Made by a program: the position numbers and the translations under genes
DNA from: Tetrastigma voinierianum
Taxonomy: Eukaryota > Streptophyta > Magnoliopsida > Vitales > Vitaceae
Length of the DNA stretch: 64,000 bases
Direction: 5' to 3'
Assembly: GCA_016808115.1 (NCBI GenBank)
Contig: JAEQBH010000891.1
Location: forward strand, 434,001-498,000
The notes under the pieces: model-generated
Seen by the model: only the letters and a program-made list of their open reading frames with translations
Database searches by the model: none
Told to the model about the DNA's origin: nothing
In this document: positions 33,594 to 44,829 of the stretch, one piece after another
Layout: each line of letters opens with the position of its first letter
Numbering within the stretch: the first letter of the stretch is position 1

Positions 33594-34328
33594 AATTTGA
33601 AATCCTTTTGTTTCTATTATTGATGTATTACTGGATTTTCTATTGGGGGGAGATGGGACAGATGCGAATATGCAATTATTCTGGAATGTGGTGATTTTCT
33701 GGGTTTGTTGAATGGGTTGAAGGTTGGAACATAGGAAAGGAACTGAAACAAATTTAAAGGGCTATCAATTTTTGGTGTCTGGTTACAGGAATAGGAAGGA
33801 GATTCCTCAACATGGGTTACTGTTAGAAAACTGCAAAATATTGTTTTTTCATTTTTGTAATATGTGAGCACTCTTGCAACTGAAACTTGGGAAGATAATG
33901 AAAACTTTTTTAAATGTTTAAAATATTTTAGAACTTGTTCATTGTTTTAATTTTAGAAAAAATGAAAAAAAAAAAAAATGTTCTCTGTTTTTCTACTAAT
34001 TGTGCCCTTAATCTTTTAGAACTCTTCCAAAAATTCCATATGGCTTTATTTGATGCAATATGAAAATGGATTGCCCGGGAACAATTCAATTTCATTTATT
34101 TTCAGCAAAATATGTGGGGGTTGTTGGTTATGTTTGTGTTGCTGCCTACACCCTTGCATGTTTCTGCTCTCTGAGTTTAAGAGCAGAGGATGGTGGTTTC
34201 TTTCTCCTTTTTAGTCTGTCTTGTGTTGATATTTTGATTAATTTTTTTTCATTATACTCTGAGTAAATTTTTATCATTTTTCCTTGTTTAAAATTTCACT
34301 GTTGTTTCTTTGAAATTAAAAACTGTAG

Positions 34329-34377
34329 GCCCAGATACAAAACTAATATTGGTTTTATAGGTGACAACTTAAAACTG
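34329..34377 (+). pseudogene. GTF3C6: GTF3C6-like: second coding exon, frame damaged
   Basis: Between acceptor AACTGTAG and donor GTGAGT lie 49 bases. In one frame they end with FIGDNLKL, which joins directly to the IGEYEETIG of the next exon and fits the family pattern G-DTLNPIL-IGD-LKLIGEYEET. The first half fits the family better in another frame (DTKLILVL). The exon length is not a multiple of three although the flanking exons require it, so one or two indels are present. This is a true lesion, or a sequence error. Confidence 0.65.
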
Positions 34378-35137
34378 GTGAGTTGATTGCTTTGCAAAAA
34401 TTTGAGGTTCATTTCAAAAAGATGCTATGACCTAACACATAGTATTTTTTTCTCTATTGTATTGTGGCTGTATATCATTTCAGTATTTTTCTTTTCCCGT
34501 TGGTTTTTCATGTTCACCTATGATCTAAACATGTTGCTGTCTAAGTGATTTCAGAGCAATGGTCGTATGTTTTTTTAACTTTTGAACTATTAATGGCTTG
34601 GGGAGGTTCTAGAAAAACTAATCCTCTTAATTTTGATTTTTGTAGCATTTAAAATGGGTACATTGGAAATTAAAGCAATTTGGCCTTAACTAGAAGCTAT
34701 TATAGTTCCATTGAACATGAAATAGCTTCTTACATAAGCCAAAATAAGATTTCTACAATAGGCAGCATTTTGCCACCACCGGTGTAGAGCTCGTTTAACA
34801 AAATCATCCAAACAGGTTTAGAGACTCTTAGTGATCTTAAAAATAAGTTTTGACTTCTCATAAGCTTGTAATCCACAATTTATATATCAATAAATAATCT
34901 GAGAGGTTGACTAATAAATTTGAATAGAATCCAAAGTTGCGGTTTTTTGTGTTCAATTTTTTAAACTCTGAATAGAATCCATATACTTCATAACTGGAAT
35001 TAACTTGCTATTAATTCTATTTAGTTATCCATTCATATTCATTTACTTTCTTTTCTTGTTGCATGGTAAGTTATGAAAATTAACTTATGATTTCTGAGCA
35101 AAAGCTCTTTCCATTATTAATGATGGTCTTTTCACAG

Positions 35138-35189
35138 ATTGGAGAATATGAAGAAACAATTGGTACATGCTTAGTTTTCTCAGAGGGTG
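35138..35189 (+). CDS. GTF3C6: GTF3C6-like: third coding exon
   Basis: Acceptor TTCACAG, donor GTAAGT (35190). The 52 bases encode IGEYEETIGTCLVFSEGG minus its last two bases, the most conserved block of the TFIIIC subunit 6 family. It is intact and close to the consensus. The intron after it is phase 1. Confidence 0.8.
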
Positions 35190-35309
35190 GTAAGTGTGGT
35201 TCCTTACCCACGAAAATGCACATCAGTCAATTTTAAGTTTATTCGATGTCATTTATGTAATGGATCTACATTTACTAAAAGTTGATCATGTGATACACTC
35301 ACTCTGCAG

Positions 35310-35481
35310 AGGCATGAAGAGACGGGACTACCTGAAGCAAATTTTTTTTTTTCAGGCAAATTCATTCATAATAGATCCTAATGAAGCCCCATCAAAGGAA
35401 GTTAAACCAATTGGTAGTCTCCTGAAGATTTTGAAGTATAGACTTTTACATGAAGGTGATGTTCAAGATGCACCTTCTTGA
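35310..35481 (+). pseudogene. GTF3C6: GTF3C6-like: last coding exon, two frames
   Basis: After acceptor ACTCTGCAG the first part reads HEETGLPEANFF in one frame. After an 11-T run and a repeated ATTC (35359-35368 region) the family pattern continues in another: IIDPNEAPSKEVKPIGSLLK and ILKYRLLHEGDVQDAPS, ending at TGA 35481. A smaller exon from the TTTTTCAG at 35355 would keep only the second part. The 4-bp repeat suggests a small tandem duplication, or a homopolymer read error, caused the shift. Confidence 0.65.
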
Positions 35482-36398
35482 CCCTGCTGATATTTGATTT
35501 GTACCCTTTCAATATCCATTACTTGTTATCAATTTTCTAAAGTCAGTCTTGAGATTGTGTGAGAAGATCACTGTCAGTATAATAGAATCTTAGGATTGGC
35601 AACATCTTGACTTGAAATTGTCAGATTTATAAAACAAGATTGAATCAATTGGTTGCCCAAGTTGTTACTGATGAAAAAAAAAATGGTTGCCCAAACTGTT
35701 CATTAGCTGAACTGATGTAAATTGGTTGAGATTGGAGCAGTGTGTTCTAATATTGTAGTTTAATTCATTAGCTCTCTCTCTCTCTCATTTTAAATATATT
35801 TAGATAAATTGTTTATATAGATGGTCTCATATAATTAGGATAAATAAATTTAAATAGATGGAGTAAGTTATATTGCTCATAGATATAATCTAATTAAATA
35901 AGATTTATTAATAAAAATTTCCCCTGAAAGAACAAAGAAACTATGAATCCTTAGGTTTTTTAAACTCAGTAATTCTTAAAGTTTATTAGGATTTGGAGCA
36001 TAGTTTGTTTTTTTTTAAACTAATCATTTTTAATACAATATAGTAAAATGTATCTGTGACTGGAAAACTCTAACCAATTTGAGTTAGACATGCACACAGG
36101 AGCAGAGTTAAATATCAATGGAAAGAAATACAAAAATTAAATAAATTATTATTTTTATAAGACTATTTTATTTTGTGAAATTGCAATTTAAATATTTTGA
36201 ATGAAATTGAAATTTATAAAATATCTAACATATTCAATTTTAAAACTAATTAATATAGTTTACATAATTTCTTTATCTTCAAAATGAATATTATTTTAAG
36301 AATTAATAAGATCATTTTTAAAATTGAACATAAAATTGAACATACCTGTTATAAATAAATATATATCTAGAAGCAACCATAAAATAAATGAATATCAG
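35482..36398. other. 3' flank and AT-rich intergenic DNA
   Basis: Likely includes the gene's 3' UTR. A (TC)n run lies at 35772-35786. No further gene or domain recognised. Confidence 0.6.
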
Positions 36399-36692
36399 GA
36401 ATAATTAAAATCGTTGTCAAAAAATGAATAATTAAAATAAAACTTACATATTAGTGAATAGTTTCGCCTGAACCAAAAAAGTAAATAAATAATAAAAATA
36501 AAAACAAAAATGAAAAATTAAGAACCAAACATAGAAAGAGACAACTAAATTAAGATCAAGAATAATTATAATCGTTGTCTAAAAAGGAATAATTAAAATC
36601 AAACTTAGTTTCGCCTAGAACCAAAAAAGTAAATAAATAATAAAAATAAAAACAAAAATGAAAAATTAAGAAACAAACATAGAAAGAGAAGG
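36399..36692. repeat. Tandem duplication of about 150 bp
   Basis: The block GGAATAATTAAAATCGTTGTC to ACATAGAAAGAG is repeated: the internal string CCAAAAAAGTAAATAAATAA occurs near 36474 and 36621, with the following TAAAAATAAAAACAAAAATG shared. Differences are few. Confidence 0.88.
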
Positions 36693-36728
36693 TCAAAGAA
36701 TCAAAGCAACAAGAAAGGGAGAAAGACA

Positions 36729-36748
36729 AGAGAGAGAGAGAGAGAGAG
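36729..36748. repeat. (AG)n microsatellite
   Basis: Ten AG repeats inside a purine-rich stretch. Confidence 0.95.
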
Positions 36749-36768
36749 GTTTGCATCTGCCAACACAG

Positions 36769-36875
36769 CTGTTTTGGCCATACAGTGTAGTTTTAAAAAT
36801 TAATAAATGAAAGACAAGCGAAGCGGCGTATTGTTATGGCAATACACTGTAGTTTTAAAAATTAATAAATGAAAG
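36769..36875. repeat. 62-bp direct repeat
   Basis: TGTAGTTTTAAAAATTAATA with the following AATGAAAG ends at 36813 and recurs ending at 36875. The left flank (GGC-ATACA-TG) is shared too. Confidence 0.85.
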
Positions 36876-37336
36876 TGCGGAAAACCTAGCCCCGATCGTC
36901 TCATTTTCTTTTGTAACCTAATTTCCTTGTGAGGGATGATTCTTTTACAATTTTTCACTTCATTTTTTCTTTTTTCTATTTAATAAATTCAAGTATCGAG
37001 AAAGATTATTTTTGGCGTATCATCACTCACCGCTTAATTTATCATCGCTTTATCAATATTTCGTTTTTATTATCGTTTATAAACGCGCTAAGTATTCGTC
37101 ATTCATACGACAAGACCTGTAAGTCAAAGATGTTAAAAGAATTGGAATTACAACATATATTTTAATTATTATTTTATCAAATTTATAGGTTTTATATCGA
37201 TTTATATATATTATTTTATCTTATACTATTTTTAACAAATTTATGAATTTATTATAAGTTTGAATAATAATATTATTTTTTATTCAAAAAAAATTAATAA
37301 TGGAAAGATAAGCAAGGAGGCGTGTAACTAACCTGA

Positions 37337-37662
37337 TCCCTTCGGATTGTACCAATCTGCAATTTTGCAGTTTCCGAATAACGGCGGAGTCCGACATGGC
37401 TGCCGTTCTTTCCTCTAGTAATTTTTTTTCCTTTTTTCCTATTTGAGGAAGATTAAAAAGGAAAGGTTCCTTTCATAATTTTATATATGTATAAAAGAAA
37501 AATATATAAAATTATGAAAATAACCTTTCCATTTTAATTTTCATCGAAATTTATTGTTTTCTGATAGGAAAGAAGAAAAAACCACTATAGGAAAGAACGG
37601 CGGTTTTGTCAGACTCCTTATATGGAAACTACAAAATTACAGATCGGTACAATTTGAAGGCA
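37337..37662. mobile_element. Foldback inverted-repeat element
   Basis: Nearly the whole 325 bases pair with themselves. The left arm reads CCTTCGGATTGTACC, then TTTTGCAGTTTCC and GCCGTTCTTTCCTCTAGT; the right arm carries GGTACAATTTGAAGG, GGAAACTACAAAATTAC and ACTATAGGAAAGAACGGC in mirror order. The centre pairs as TTTCATAATTTTATATA with TATATAAAATTATGAAA. No flanking duplication is evident. It is a Mutator- or foldback-type MITE, or any inverted duplication. Confidence 0.85.
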
Positions 37663-37859
37663 CAAACAAAATTAATGTTTAATTTAATGTATTATTTTTT
37701 ATTTGTTATATGAAAACCAATTTTATTTATTTCAATTCACGGATTAAAGATTAAATAATTTAAAAATACTTTGATTTCTATATTCGAAAACCTTCAAAAA
37801 AAAATTTCGGAATCAAAGACAACCTTAATAATTATCTTAGTTTTTGTACGGAATATTGA

Positions 37860-37865
<6 letters not shown>

Positions 37866-37916
<51 letters not shown>
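37866..37916. repeat. (AT)n microsatellite
   Basis: About 51 bases of uninterrupted AT. Confidence 0.97.
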
Positions 37917-37919
<3 letters not shown>

Positions 37920-38221
37920 CCGGCATGAATAGTATTATACTTTTCTTTGAACTTGATTAATTAATATAAAAAGAGATTAAAGTTTATAATTGATAAAGGT
38001 TTGGTTCGAAAACTTTTCGATATACTTTATTTCATTTATAATATAAATGCATCGTGACAAAAATGTAGTCATTACTTTTAATTTCAAACTATTTTAGTAA
38101 TTTTTTTTTCAAAGTAACCTAAAGTTCTAAATTCTATTTCCATTCTAGAATGTCTATCATCTATCTTGCTGCCAGCTAGCCATTCATGCTAATCATTTGT
38201 CCGCATTGAAACTGACGGACA
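37917..38221. other. AT-rich intergenic, nothing recognised
   Basis: No frame, repeat or motif of note. Confidence 0.6.
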
Positions 38222-38230
38222 AAACATGTA

Positions 38231-38602
38231 GGGTTAAAGGACGTTTTTGCCTTAAAAAATGGTCCAGGTGTTAAGTTTAGCACTAACTACTTTCTTTTTT
38301 TTTTTTTATCATTTTTATCCTTCAACTATAATTTGATTATTAACTTAATCTCTCAACTAATTTCTTTTATCGTTTTTACTTTTGTAGTATTTAAATAATT
38401 TTTAAAAATATCAAATTGTTTGATGAAATTGATGTATAAAAAATAAAATACATTAAAAACATATTTAAACTCTGATGCATTTTATTTTTTCATAAGAAAT
38501 TAGTTACATTATTAGACTAATGGAAACCTGACAGCAAAATCAGTTGAGGGACTAAGTTAACACCTTAGTCATAATTGAGAGGCAAAAATTACCCTTTAAC
38601 CG
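38231..38602. mobile_element. Mutator-type MITE with 9-bp target duplication
   Basis: Terminal inverted repeats are GGGTTAAAGGACGTTTTTGC at the left and GCAAAAATTACCCTTTAACC at the right; similarity continues inward (AGGTGTTAAGTTTAG against CTAAGTTAACACCT). The nonamer AAACATGTA flanks both ends (38222-38230 and 38603-38611), the duplication length of Mutator-like transposases. The interior has no coding capacity. Confidence 0.92.
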
Positions 38603-38611
38603 AAACATGTA

Positions 38612-39753
38612 AGTCAAGATATATTTATTAGTTTACAACTTTTCAAAACTTAGAATTTTTTTTTATTAACTAATCATTTTGTTATAATATAATAAGTTGT
38701 ACCCATTAAAACTTTTTGGATGTCCTATCCTTTTAAACCTTAAATATTCTATTACTAACTGAGGTAGACATGGATTTCAAAAAGTAGAGTTGGGTGCAGA
38801 TTTTTGTTTCCTTTTAAAAAGCATGCATGTAAATAGATTTTTGAGTGCATAATATTTTTTTTTATTTTACTTGAGATATAAGTTTTATTTATGGTGAATA
38901 AGACCTAACTCAAGTGATTAAGAACTTATATAAGACAAATTTATAAAAAAAACAGAATATTTTGTTATAATACAAATTGAATAGATGTCAAAAAAGAAAA
39001 AAAAAAGTCTTAACTCGGGTTTTCTTGTAACTTTTGACATTTTTCTGGTCTTAATTTGGTTTGAATATCCATTAAGTGTCATCCATGTCAACAATATATA
39101 TGTGATATGTAGGATGGGTTAGACAGGCAGTGCCCACGGTTCAAAATTGGGTATATGGAGCCTCTTTTTTTCTGTTTTTTTTTTTGAAAAAAAGTATATA
39201 AAGGCTTTTAGAATCTTATTTTTGTGGACAAGTTCCATGTTTATCGTTGACTTATTAATACGTGAGGAGAGTATATAAAAGCTTTTAGAATCTTATGTTT
39301 GTTCAATATGGGATAAATTTGATCTTTCAAATGAATGTTTTAAGAACCTTGCCTTTGATTGGTTTAGATGAAGCGGGGAGTATCACTAGGCTACCATTGT
39401 ATTTGTGTATTTTTATAACAAAAAAAATATTTATCTATCTTATTTCAAATATAAATATAATTATAATTATAATATATCTTTTCTATTTTAAATAAATTTT
39501 TATATTTCAATATTATACATATGTTTCATAAAAAATAAAATATTAATATAACTATGTAAAAATAAATAAATAATATTATAAATATTAAATTATATATTTT
39601 AAAATTTTATAAAATAATTTTAAATTTTTTAAAAATATAAATTATATATTTATAATGTCATTGATTCAATCGTGGTTCGACTACTGGTCTAACAAGTGAT
39701 AATAATTTTTCGATTCAATCACTAATCTTATTTTTAAAATATTACGGTAAAAA

Positions 39754-39756
<3 letters not shown>
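38612..39756. other. AT-rich intergenic with 77-bp-spaced repeat
   Basis: AGTATATAAA-GCTTTTAGAATCTTAT occurs at 39193-39219 and 39270-39296. The plus frame 39295-39495 begins in the second copy and is not a recognisable protein. A/T runs abound. Confidence 0.65.

Positions 39757-39803
<47 letters not shown>
39757..39803. repeat. (AT)n microsatellite
   Basis: About 47 bases of AT. Confidence 0.97.
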
Positions 39804-39808
<5 letters not shown>

Positions 39809-40320
39809 AAAGTTAATTAATCATTTTTTTTTTAAATTTAGCTATTCATAACTGATAAAATTCTTCCTAATCAATTTTTTTGACAGCTAATTCTTCCTAA
39901 TCAATCTAGCACGCGTTATCTGTCTAGACCCCATTAAATAGGATTCGTTAACAAAATTTTTATTTACAAGACAATTTTTATTCTGATATAAATCGTATAT
40001 TATTAATTTACAATTTTAAATGTTGCTGCCCCTTTTCAAAGCAATTAATGAAAATATGAAATTAAGGTTTATAGAATTCCTTACCACAAAATAAATATAA
40101 TATTAACTATTAATAAAATTCGATTAAAAAAACTATTAATAAAATTGTGCAATAAATATAATTATAATAAAATAAAATATATTGAAGCGCAACCGTTTTG
40201 AAGTCTAATCACACCCACTGAACGTCTTTGTTTTTTGAAAAGAAAAGAACTGAACATCTTTGTTAGGTTCCTTAAAAATGAGAAATCCCACGGAATCAAA
40301 GGGGATATCAGTCTTAACAG

Positions 40321-40500
40321 GGCCTGTTTGGTTTGGTTACTGTTTTTTAAAACCGTTTTTATTTTCTATATATATATATTTTTTGTCTTTCAAAATAAAT
40401 ATATAGGAATCAAATGTGTTTTTTCTAATTTTTTTTGTTCTTTTTATTTTTATTTTTGAGAACCCAAAATAGTTTTCAAAATATGTAACCAAACTGTTCT
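40321..40500. mobile_element. MITE-like element with GGCCTGTTTGGTTTGG end
   Basis: Left end GGCCTGTTTGGTTTGGTTAC; right end GTAACCAAACTGTTCT, its approximate inverse (shared TTTGGTTAC core). T-rich interior. No clear target duplication. GGCCTGTTTGGTT ends are common in plant MITEs of hAT and PIF types. Confidence 0.65.
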
Positions 40501-41730
40501 TATTTTTTCTTTTTCTTATTTTTTTTTTTTGTGCCAGTGGATGTATGAAATTACAGCTTGGCCATCAAGTTTGAATTTAACCGGTTAAGGGAGGAACCGG
40601 TTCTCACATTTTCACCCTATTCAAATATCTGTATCCTTCTTCTTCGTCCAGCTTGATAAACAGACAACCCACGTGCAGGTGACACAGCAGCGCAGCCATT
40701 GTTGAATTGTGATAGCGTCGAATTGAAGCAAAATGAATTCCAAGAAGTTCATTTGTGTTTTTCCACTTCCATCCACTTTAATATTCGTAAAATCTCAATA
40801 AATGTAAATTTTTGTTTAAATAATGTAATCATTCATTCTAACCTCACTTTGCTAAATTAAAGCTTGCCCGTGGGTGTTAAATTATAGCCATATATTAAAC
40901 CTTCCTTCCCTTAACATCATTTTTATGACATCTATTCAATTTGAAATACAAATTTATAAACCTTATCCTCCTTTTTCTTTCTACTTTTTCTCTTCTAACC
41001 ACTATTTTTGTTATTTTTGATTTGAAATTATTCATTTATAATTCTTTTTATTATTTTTTAATAAAATAATTATTTCACATATATATATATATATAAATTT
41101 TTTTCATGATTTCATCATCATTTTATTAATACGCGAATAATCGTCTTAATACGACCTTTTATTTTGCTTTATCGCCCGTTATAAAGTTTTTATTTATATA
41201 TAAACGACCAATGAAGAAAATATAATAAATATAACAAATCAAATCATGATTATTAATATATTATAAAACTTAAGTCATAAATATTCTGATCATTATATAA
41301 TACGACATGCTATTAACTCTCGATATTTTTTATTTTTTACATTTTTAACGAAGTTGGTTTTTTATTTATATCGGATCTAATACTAATTTGAACCAATAAA
41401 ATTATTAATTTTTCATAAAAAATCTAACATTGCAGGAAGACTCGGCTTCCTTTTATATGCTCACCCAATCTTTTAACCAGTGAAATTAAAAAAAAGAGTG
41501 TGGCTCTTGTGACTCGGTATCAAGAGTGGCGGTTCGTTACACCTCCCCCACAATTATTAAAAAAGAAAAAGTAGGCTTCCGACGTCCGTTCTGAATATTC
41601 CATAAATTAACTCAAAATTTGTGGGCCGACCATAAAGTAATAATCTTTCCCTTTTTGGACCTTTGGTTTGCGTAAGCACTGGTTCATTCAATTCAGTACT
41701 TTTCGGAGCAAATATTATTGCGGGTAGCCG
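40501..41730. other. AT-rich intergenic DNA
   Basis: Contains CCCACGTGCAGGTGACAC (G-box-like CACGTG at 40671-40676) and a short (AT)n at 41079-41094. Nothing else recognised. Confidence 0.55.
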
Positions 41731-42018
41731 TCATTTTGGTCTTTTAAATTTTTTTTACTAAAATAGGTTGAAATTAAAAATAATAGGAGTGCATCTCACT
41801 TGAAATTTTTTTAAATTAATATCATAATAAGTGATTATGATATTAAGTTTAAAAAATTTTAAAATATTTCGTATGTTATAATTACTGACTGTGGTATTAA
41901 CTTAAAAGAAACTTTAATACTATAGCTAGTAACTATGATATTATTATTTACACACTAATTTAAGTATTATTTTAATTTTTAATCTATATTGATAAAATTT
42001 TTTAAAATAACATTTATG
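41731..42018. mobile_element. AT-rich MITE-like inverted-repeat element
   Basis: The left 55 bases (TCATTTTGGTCTTTTAAATT ... GAAATTAAAAATAATA) resemble the inverse of the right 55 (TATTATTTTAATTTTTAATC ... AAAATAACATTTATG). The interior holds two copies of a GATATTAA/GGTATTAA-containing block, each preceded by a TAATATCA/TAACTATGA run. Target duplication not clear. Confidence 0.6.
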
Positions 42019-42415
42019 TCCAAAGCTTCTAGTTCTTAGGGAAGAGACCATTTCTCAAGGGTAGAGGAAAAATGTGCAGCCAACTTTCATTATGGACGTA
42101 TTTAATGAGACTTTTTTCTTTGACAACACCTTTCACATCTTCTTTTTGGACTTGTCAATCGATTTTAATATTCATCTTTTTTTTTTCTTTTTCATATTAC
42201 CTGGGTATATGATTTATTAAAAAGATATTGTTTCTTGATTTGGATTGATATGTTTTATTTTGGAACCTAACTAATATTTTAATTAGACCATTTAATGTTG
42301 AAGCACTTTCTTATTTAGTTTCGTACATTTTTTTTCTCTCCCTTTCACTCTCTCTCTAGCTTATGATCATATCTCTTTTTTTGCTTTTCTGTAATTTTCT
42401 TGGGTTTGATTTATG

Positions 42416-42416
<1 letters not shown>

Positions 42417-42485
<69 letters not shown>
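42417..42485. repeat. (TA)n microsatellite, 69 bp
   Basis: Uninterrupted TA. The plus frame 42363-42566 reads it as Tyr-Ile repeats and is not a gene. Confidence 0.97.
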
Positions 42486-42493
<8 letters not shown>

Positions 42494-43200
42494 CTTTCAA
42501 TATTTTGGTTTTTGTTTTGCTACATATTATATGTTCGGAATATTACCGTGTGTAGTAATAAATTGACATATTTGGTTACTATGTAGGGGAGAAATGTCGG
42601 TTGTAGTTTTTAGGATGATTTGATTAAAAACCTTTTAAAAATCTAATTTTGAAAATTTGACCCATTAATGATATGATTTTGATAAAAATATTTTTTTTTT
42701 ATTTTCTTAGAAAAATAACATATTCTTTTAAAATATAATATAAATACATGAAATAAAAATGAATATTTTTATCAAAAAAAAATTATTTAAAAAAAACATG
42801 AAAAATATTAGGTTGACAAATCTTACCTTCTATCCAAATATTTATAGTTTTTATTTAAATAGTATTATTATTTTACTTGGTTGGTTGTCGTGTTAAGGAA
42901 TTTTGGCTTGATTTGGTCAATATGCTAAAAGAATGATGGTGAAGAAATTATGGATTACTTTGGAAAATGTGTTTGAAGAATGGTGGATGTTTAGGATGTG
43001 ACCGCTTTTCAACATATTTCTATTTTTTTAAAGAGGATAACTTAATTTATTTAAAGTAATAATACATTGGATCGAAACATAAACTCAAATTTATTAAAAA
43101 ACTTTAGAGAATAACGTGATATTCAGATTAATAATATAATTAATAAATTCAAAACTTATATATTTGATAATTATAAGATAGCAATATAGTTTCAAATCAT
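42486..43200. other. AT-rich intergenic DNA
   Basis: No gene or repeat recognised. Confidence 0.55.
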
Positions 43201-43204
43201 TCTA

Positions 43205-43493
43205 TCGTCTTAAGATATTACTTGGAATCGCGTATCGCAGGCAGCGATAAAAATGTTAATCAATACGAAACTGGAGATGGACATAAAACGTTTAATGAAA
43301 AACAGTTTACAGAACCTTAAGCAGTATGTGGAATTGTTTGCGAAAGCTTGAGAGAATAAGATTAAACAATGGAACGTTTGAGGAATCAAGTCTGTGTTGG
43401 GCGCAATCTCTGCCCAAGACAAATATTGCCTACATGATAGTGCTTCGAGGAAAATTGGCAATTCGTCTCTCAGGATGAAATGATCTCCCAACA
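43205..43493 (-). mobile_element. Possible 3' LTR of copia element F
   Basis: On the minus strand a block begins TGTTGGGAGATCATTTCATC at 43493, the TGTTGG start common in copia LTRs. It lies on the correct side of F's RNase H. Its far end and the second LTR (off the right edge) cannot be checked. The minus frame here has no recognisable domain. Confidence 0.4.
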
Positions 43494-44829
43494 GTAAGAA
43501 AACACTTCCTTTGTTGGCTACTCAGTCCATTGTGCTGAACACGATCTCTCTAAAGCGTGAATATGAATCTGAAATTAATGAATTCTAAATGAGAGAATGT
43601 GAAGCATTTATGAAACTGCTGCAGTTGTTCGATGCGATTCATGAGCTTATTTGAGGGTTGTGGCTTGTTCAGACGGTCAGCGTCTGTGGAGAAGAGAGGC
43701 GTCACATTCGGTCAGCGGGTGCCATCAAAAGCGACGGTGTTTTGGGCTGCAATAGTACTTGCTATGAAAGCGGCGTTGTTTTGTTGTTTGACTTTAGGAT
43801 ATATACATCTGAACCGACCTGGGTGCGAGAGGCGGGGCGGCGGCGCTTATGCGCGTGTGTAGTGAGCAAGGCATAGGCTAGGTCTCACTCTTCCCTGCTT
43901 TAGGGTGCCTTGGGGCCCCGAGCCAGCTACGAGGTGGGTGTATATATCTTACTTTAAAAGTGTATTAAATGGAGTATAGGGACGCGAACTTTCATGGCTC
44001 TAAACGCTTTGAATTCTGTTTGAGGGTGATGTTTGGAGGCAATTTAATTCACTCACTAATGGTTTTGAGTAGCTCGATATATAATCTTCATCGTCATGGA
44101 GAACACATTCCCATGTGGACCCAGAAAAGGTTTATGGGACCTATTGTAATTTTTAGCTCAGATAGTTAATTTAGTATGCTCCAGAAACCGTTTTACGTGT
44201 CCACTACGTAGATAAGAGTGTTTGAAATGTATCACGAATGACATGCGACCTCGAGAGAGAGTTCGGTTGGAAATTTTACGTATAGAGGAAGAATTAACGC
44301 TGGCCTTGAACCTTCCCTTGTGAAATCTTATCATAGTTCTTGATTGATCGATGAACATGATGTCTTGAGCTGATGATCATTTGTGTAAACCAAAACTGAT
44401 AACATTCCGCAGCGAGAATCTTTTCCTAACAGTTGGTTCTCGTAGTGGTTGTGTTCATTTGGCCCTAAACAATTCACGGTTCATGAGTGCTCTAAATTTG
44501 GCCTTTATCATTCTCATAGAACAGACGGTTCTCCTCATAGGTGACTTCTTATGGAAGTTATTCTACTATACCCCACTTGTCTTTAACAAGATATAAGAAT
44601 CATTAAAAGCGTGGCTTACCCTGTTCAACGCTGCAAGCATCACTATTTTGATTATAGGAACAAGTAGAAGATTTGTTCTCCACAGTGATCTTCAATGAGT
44701 CACACAAAATTCGGTTGTCCCTTTGAACCTAGATCTTGGGATCTTCAATCGACTAGGATTGGGACACCAGTCACGTGACTCTTTAGTGTATAGGCTTTAA
44801 ACTCATTCCCCTTGATGATTTACTTACTT
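43494..44829 (-). other. Element F: 3' noncoding region
   Basis: About 1.3 kb downstream of RNase H, without a domain on either strand. The minus strand near 44720-44780 carries GATCCCAAGATCTAGGTTCA, a conserved block in the 3' noncoding region of this copia group. The plus frame 43632-43862 and the minus frame 44158-44358 are unrecognised and probably chance. Confidence 0.55.

Larger units (their letters stand above)
28474..34328 (+). other. First coding intron, enlarged by copia element H
   Basis: Donor GTATGC at 28474 and acceptor AACTGTAG at 34321-34328. Of 5.85 kb, about 5.0 kb are element H (28601-33593). The rest is T-rich plant intron DNA with an A-run at 28561-28578 and another at 33965-33979. 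Without the element the intron would be near 0.86 kb. Confidence 0.75.
26254..35481 (+). other. GTF3C6: GTF3C6-like gene (TFIIIC small subunit), whole locus
   Basis: The gene runs from a TATA-like box to a TGA at 35479-35481. Recognisable coding exons are 28351-28473, 34329-34377, 35138-35189 and about 35310-35481. A 5'-UTR intron (about 26455-28347) and three coding introns separate them. The product would be the small, conserved subunit of RNA polymerase III factor TFIIIC, a nuclear complex binding tRNA-gene promoters. Intron 28474-34328 was enlarged by copia element H. Phases of exons 1-2 and 3-4 do not add up as read, so the locus is either a pseudogene, mis-modelled, or carries sequence errors. 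Confidence 0.68.

Noticed and set aside
42363..42566. Frame with Tyr-Ile repeats
   Set aside because: A (TA)n microsatellite read in frame.
43632..43876. Two plus-strand frames in a GC-richer patch
   Set aside because: No domain recognised; they lie in the 3' noncoding region or LTR of copia F.
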